Shown here piece by piece: positions 4,448 through 7,000 of a stretch of DNA of 7,000 nucleotides; within the stretch, counting starts at the first letter, position 1, and every line of letters begins with the position of its first letter. The notes below the pieces were generated by a model. That model had not been told where the DNA came from and did not search any database. It saw nothing but the letters and a program-made list of their open reading frames with translations. The DNA lies in the NCBI GenBank assembly GCA_029938595.1, contig JAOZUP010000214.1, positions 1 to 7,000 of the forward strand. Reading direction: 5' to 3'. The position numbers and the translations under genes were made by a program. The DNA is from Thermoanaerobaculales bacterium (GTDB lineage Bacteria; Acidobacteriota; Thermoanaerobaculia; Thermoanaerobaculales; Sulfomarinibacteraceae).

Positions 4448-5680
4448 ATGACCGAGATCACTCGTGATGACCACGATCGTATCCGCGCACAGTTCCCGTC
4501 GCTGGCCGGCGACACCGTTTTTCTTGAAAATGCCGGCGGCTCCCAGGTGCCGGTGACGGTGGCCGACGGCATCCGCGACTACATGCTGTCGAGCTATGTC
4601 CAACTCGAAGCGGGCTACCCGCTTTCAAGACATTGCACCGAGCTTGTAGACACGGCGCACGAGTTCGTACGGTTGTTGATGAACGGCGGCGACGGCGAGG
4701 TGATCCTGGGACCCTCGACCTCCGCCCTGCTACAGATGCTGGCCGGCTGCTACTCGACCGCCCTGACGCCGGGGTCGGAGATCGTGGTCGCGCAGACCGG
4801 GCATGAGGCCAACGTCGGTCCGTGGAAGAAGCTCGAGCGCTTCGGCTTCCCGCTCCGCTGGTGGGAGATGGACCCTGCTACCTGTACGTGCCCGCTGGAG
4901 GGGCTCGAGGAGCTGCTCAACGACCGCACCGCACTGGTAGCATTCCCACATGTATCAAACCTCCTCGGCGACATCGTCGATGTCCGCGCGACCACCGAGC
5001 TCGTCCACGCCGCCGGGGCGCGGGTGGTGGTGGACGGCGTTGCCTACGCCCCCCATAGGGCCATGGATGTCGAGGCATGGGACGTCGACTGGTACGCCTA
5101 CTCCACCTACAAGGTCTACGGACCGCACATGGCCGCGCTCTGGGGCCGTCGCGACGCGATCGCCGAGCTCGCCGGGCCCAACCACTTCTTTGTCCCAGAC
5201 GACGAGCTGCCCTACAAGTTCGAGGTTGGCGGCGCCAGCCACGAGGGTTGCGCCGGCATCCTCGGGTTCAAAGATTACCTGGCGTTCCTCGCCAACCTCG
5301 GAGATTCGCGAGAATTCGATCGGTCGGCGATCGAATCAGCATTCGACACGATGATCGCGTGCGAGCTGCCGCTGCAGGCGCGGCTCATCGAGTATCTGCT
5401 GTCGCGCGACGACGTTCGCATCATCGGACCGAACCACTCCGATCCGTCCCGCGTCCCCACCATCAGCTTCGTCCACTCCTCGAAGAGCTCCGCCGAGATC
5501 ACCGAGGTGGTCGACCGCTCGGGAATCGGTATCCGCCATGGCCACATGTACGCCTACCATCTGTGCGAGGCCCTGGGCCTCGAACCCGACGACGGCGTGG
5601 TGCGGGTGAGCCCGGTGCACTACAACACGATGGGCGAGATCGAAACGCTGATAGAGGTGCTCGAGACCGCCATGGGTTGA
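4448..5680 (+). CDS. Class V PLP aminotransferase, cysteine-desulfurase-like family
   Basis: A 410-residue fold-type I PLP enzyme resembling the SufS/NifS-like 'cysteine desulfurase family' of VC1184 type. Visible landmarks: FPSLAGDTVFLENAGGSQVP at the N-terminus, GPSTSALLQML (88-98, phosphate-binding region), QTGHEAN (116-122, H119 stacking on the cofactor), VVVDGVAYAPH (193-203, D196 pairing with the pyridine nitrogen), and STYKVYGPH (219-227, Schiff-base K222). The segment IRHGHMYAY (362-370) aligns with the SufS active-site loop but has Tyr where SufS has Cys. Sulfur transfer from cysteine by the usual mechanism is therefore unlikely, and a lyase, transaminase or epimerase activity is possible. 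No suf or isc genes are nearby. The start at 4448 is strongly supported by GGAGGG six bases upstream. The frame stays open far upstream, but that part is antisense to the CPBP gene and is not coding. The protein is cytoplasmic. Confidence 0.93.
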   Translation: MTEITRDDHDRIRAQFPSLAGDTVFLENAGGSQVPVTVADGIRDYMLSSYVQLEAGYPLSRHCTELVDTAHEFVRLLMNGGDGEVILGPSTSALLQMLAGCYSTALTPGSEIVVAQTGHEANVGPWKKLERFGFPLRWWEMDPATCTCPLEGLEELLNDRTALVAFPHVSNLLGDIVDVRATTELVHAAGARVVVDGVAYAPHRAMDVEAWDVDWYAYSTYKVYGPHMAALWGRRDAIAELAGPNHFFVPDDELPYKFEVGGASHEGCAGILGFKDYLAFLANLGDSREFDRSAIESAFDTMIACELPLQARLIEYLLSRDDVRIIGPNHSDPSRVPTISFVHSSKSSAEITEVVDRSGIGIRHGHMYAYHLCEALGLEPDDGVVRVSPVHYNTMGEIETLIEVLETAMG

Positions 5681-5688
5681 CGCAATGA

Positions 5689-5723
5689 GGATTTCGAATT
5701 TCGAAATTCGAAATTCGAAATCC
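5689..5723. repeat. Perfect 17-1-17 palindrome of TTCGAAA heptamers
   Basis: The 35-bp sequence from GGATTTCGAA to TTCGAAATCC is an exact inverted repeat: 17-bp arms around a single central A. It also has 7-bp tandem periodicity (TTCGAAT/TTCGAAA units). It fills the gap between the convergent stop codons at 5680 and 5727 and is AT-rich against GC-rich surroundings. It could fold on both strands and so serve as a bidirectional 3'-end structure, although no U-run follows. Confidence 0.85.
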
Positions 5724-5726
5724 GGC

Positions 5727-6821
5727 CTAGTCTTTGACCTCGGCCTCTAGCTTTTCGATTCGCTCTACGAGTTTCGCTCGGGTCCGCCGCCGCTGGTGGA
5801 TCGTCTGCTGGATCTTCTCGGCCTCGTCGGCCTCATCGCCCTCGGTCTCCTTCGTCTTGGCCTCCTTCGCCTTGGCCTCGAGCGCGGAAATCTCCTCGTC
5901 GAGAGCCTTGAGAAGGCTGCGGAGGTCCTCGGCCTTCTCCACCTGGTCGGCCTTGTCGAAGACCACGGTGTCGGGTCCGGCCGTTTCCTTCGCCTTGGCC
6001 GCAGTCTTCTTTTTCACCTTTGGAATGAACTTCCCGGCATCCGTGACCTGACGCTGGTTCATGAAGCTCGGCGACACGATCTCGATTCCATTCCGGTGCA
6101 AGGTATCCAGGACCGCGCGGTGAAGGGCGGTCTTGCCGCCGAGGAATTTCTTGGTGTCTTCGAGGCGACCCGAGACCTGGTAGAGAACCGAGAAGTCGCC
6201 GAGCTCGAGAATGCGGATGAACGGCTCGACGAGGCCGGCGGACTCGGCCGCCTTGATGAGGTGCTTCTCGATCTCGTCGTGCGGCAGGTCGTAGCCGAGG
6301 GAGACCTTGGCGGAGATGAAGGTTCCGGACAGACGGACGACGGTGACCGGCGTCGAGACGACAAAGAGATTCGGCAGGGTCACCAAATCGCTGCGCTCGT
6401 TCTGAATCTCGGTGTGAAAGAGCCCCTGCTCGGTGACCCGCCCCAGGAACTGGTCAATCCGGATGAAGTCGCCACGTTTGAAGTTGTTGATAATCCGCAG
6501 CATCAACCCCGCCATGGCGTTGGATGCGAGGGTCGTCGAGGAGATGGCGATGGTGGCGGTGAGCGCGATCCCGAAGAGCGTGATGAGATTGGCGCGAGTT
6601 GACTCCGGGAGGGGCGCCGACACGATGATCGCGAGCAGGAGCATGGTGCTGAGGACGGCCAGTATCAGCTGGCGCCTGAAGGTGTCCCTGCCCGGCACCG
6701 CGGCTGCCCGTCGGGTCGCGATCCGGTTGAGGAGCCATATCCCACCGCCGCCGATGAATATCACCAGGCTCATCGGCAGCAGACTGACTGCCCCATTGAT
6801 CAGCATTTCCGCTAGGTTCAT
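5727..6821 (-). CDS. MscS-family mechanosensitive ion channel
   Basis: A 364-residue inner-membrane protein of the MscS small-conductance channel family, which releases solutes on hypo-osmotic shock. Hydrophobic helices lie at about residues 11-33, 51-69 and 79-112. The last holds the Ala/Gly/Ser-rich pore-lining segment (TATIAISSTTLASNAMAGLM). The beta domain follows with the family signature: FKRGDFIRID (114-123), GRVTEQGLFHTEI (127-139) and the LVTLPNLFV strand (146-154). The alpha/beta vestibule domain continues to about 255. From 263 to the end the chain is Lys/Glu/Ala-rich and predicted coiled coil, about 100 residues beyond the canonical core. I chose M at 6821 because GGAGG lies five bases upstream (6827-6831); the longer reading from 6857 has no such signal. 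The gene is convergent with the aminotransferase and is a stand-alone unit. Confidence 0.93.
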   Translation of the reverse strand: MNLAEMLINGAVSLLPMSLVIFIGGGGIWLLNRIATRRAAAVPGRDTFRRQLILAVLSTMLLLAIIVSAPLPESTRANLITLFGIALTATIAISSTTLASNAMAGLMLRIINNFKRGDFIRIDQFLGRVTEQGLFHTEIQNERSDLVTLPNLFVVSTPVTVVRLSGTFISAKVSLGYDLPHDEIEKHLIKAAESAGLVEPFIRILELGDFSVLYQVSGRLEDTKKFLGGKTALHRAVLDTLHRNGIEIVSPSFMNQRQVTDAGKFIPKVKKKTAAKAKETAGPDTVVFDKADQVEKAEDLRSLLKALDEEISALEAKAKEAKTKETEGDEADEAEKIQQTIHQRRRTRAKLVERIEKLEAEVKD

Positions 6822-6852
6822 ACGTTCCTCCGAATGGATTTCATCGCCAGCG

Positions 6853-6858
6853 ATCATA
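6853..6858 (-). promoter_or_regulatory. Weak -10 candidate for the MscS gene
   Basis: On the minus strand TATGAT (6858-6853) matches the -10 consensus at 5 of 6 positions and would start transcription about 25 nt before the ATG at 6821. No recognisable -35 lies at 16-18 bp, so support is weak. If real, it confirms that translation starts at 6821, because the longer reading's ATG (6857) falls within this hexamer. The rest of 6822-7000 shows only repeats. Confidence 0.2.
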
Positions 6859-6914
6859 GCCCAACCCGGTATCCCGCTTCCTACGTTTCCGCTTCCTTCA
6901 GGTTGGCCGAACGC

Positions 6915-6965
6915 CCGAGCGATGTTGTTACCAAGTGGTGGCGGGCCCTGAAGGACCCGCCTACA
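6915..6965 (-). repeat. REP-like palindromic repeat, right copy (inverted)
   Basis: The reverse complement of this segment matches the element at 9-59 over its full 51 bp at 47 positions, including the TGTAGGCGGG start, the GGGCCCGCCACCACT middle and the ATCGCTCGG end. It lies upstream of the MscS gene, about 94 bp from its ATG. Confidence 0.8.
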
Positions 6966-6982
6966 GGTTTCCTGGCAGCCTT

Positions 6983-7000
6983 TGTAGGCGGGTCCTTCAG
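6983..7000 (+). repeat. REP-like repeat, third copy, cut by window end
   Basis: TGTAGGCGGGTCCTTCAG repeats the first 18 bp of the element and faces the copy at 6915-6965. The facing 18-bp ends (6948-6965 and 6983-7000) are exact inverted complements with a 17-bp spacer, as in a BIME-like paired REP arrangement. The window ends before the rest of this copy. Confidence 0.75.

Noticed and set aside
5796..6602. A 268-codon plus-strand open frame across the MscS gene
   Set aside because: Leu/Gly/Arg/Asp-rich antisense shadow of the channel gene; the channel's motifs and ribosome-binding site fix the coding strand.
9..6965. The whole window as one composite transposon bounded by inverted repeats
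   Set aside because: The inverted REP-like copies flank ordinary, alternating chromosomal genes. There is no transposase or integrase, and a third copy adjoins the right one, which fits a dispersed repeat family better than element termini.

Overview
The window looks like chromosomal DNA from a high-GC, Gram-negative-type bacterium. Coding density is high, there are no phage, plasmid or IS genes, and GC-rich codons dominate. The gene mix (an RRM protein with a poly-glycine tail, a very cysteine-rich Fe-S protein, a SufS-like aminotransferase, an MscS channel) and the abundant intergenic repeats would suit an Acidobacteriota- or deltaproteobacteria-like lineage. That placement is only an impression; no marker gene in the window fixes the taxonomy.

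Layout, left to right. (1) A REP-like palindromic repeat at 9-59. (2) An ADP-ribosylglycohydrolase gene on the minus strand (81-1154). (3) A divergent intergenic region with two back-to-back promoter candidates and a structured leader, then a small RRM RNA-binding protein gene on the plus strand (1388-1690) closed by a clear intrinsic terminator. (4) An inverted pair of 7-bp-period repeat arrays (about 1750-1842), then a 437-codon multi-cluster 4Fe-4S protein gene on the plus strand (1856-3169). (5) A second inverted pair of the same heptamer arrays (3173-3233 and 3282-3317). The right-hand array lies inside the 3' end of the convergent CPBP intramembrane protease gene (3251-4312, minus). (6) A divergent promoter region, then a class V PLP aminotransferase gene on the plus strand (4448-5680). 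(7) A perfect 17-1-17 AT-rich palindrome, also with 7-bp period, between that gene and the convergent MscS-type channel gene (5727-6821, minus). (8) A second copy of the REP-like repeat in opposite orientation (6915-6965), and the start of a third copy facing it (6983-7000).

The five larger genes and the small RRM gene are single transcription units in alternating orientation, not an operon. Nothing in the sequence ties them into one pathway. Loose themes are stress and envelope (MscS, CPBP), nucleotide or protein de-modification (ADP-ribosylglycohydrolase), redox (Fe-S protein) and PLP chemistry (aminotransferase). I see no defence island, biosynthetic cluster or CRISPR array.

The most distinctive material is non-coding. 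At least three repeat families occupy intergenic space: a 51-bp GC-rich REP/BIME-like element, head-to-head GATACCG-type heptamer arrays, and the TTCGAAA heptamer palindrome. One heptamer array has become the C-terminal tail of a membrane protein.
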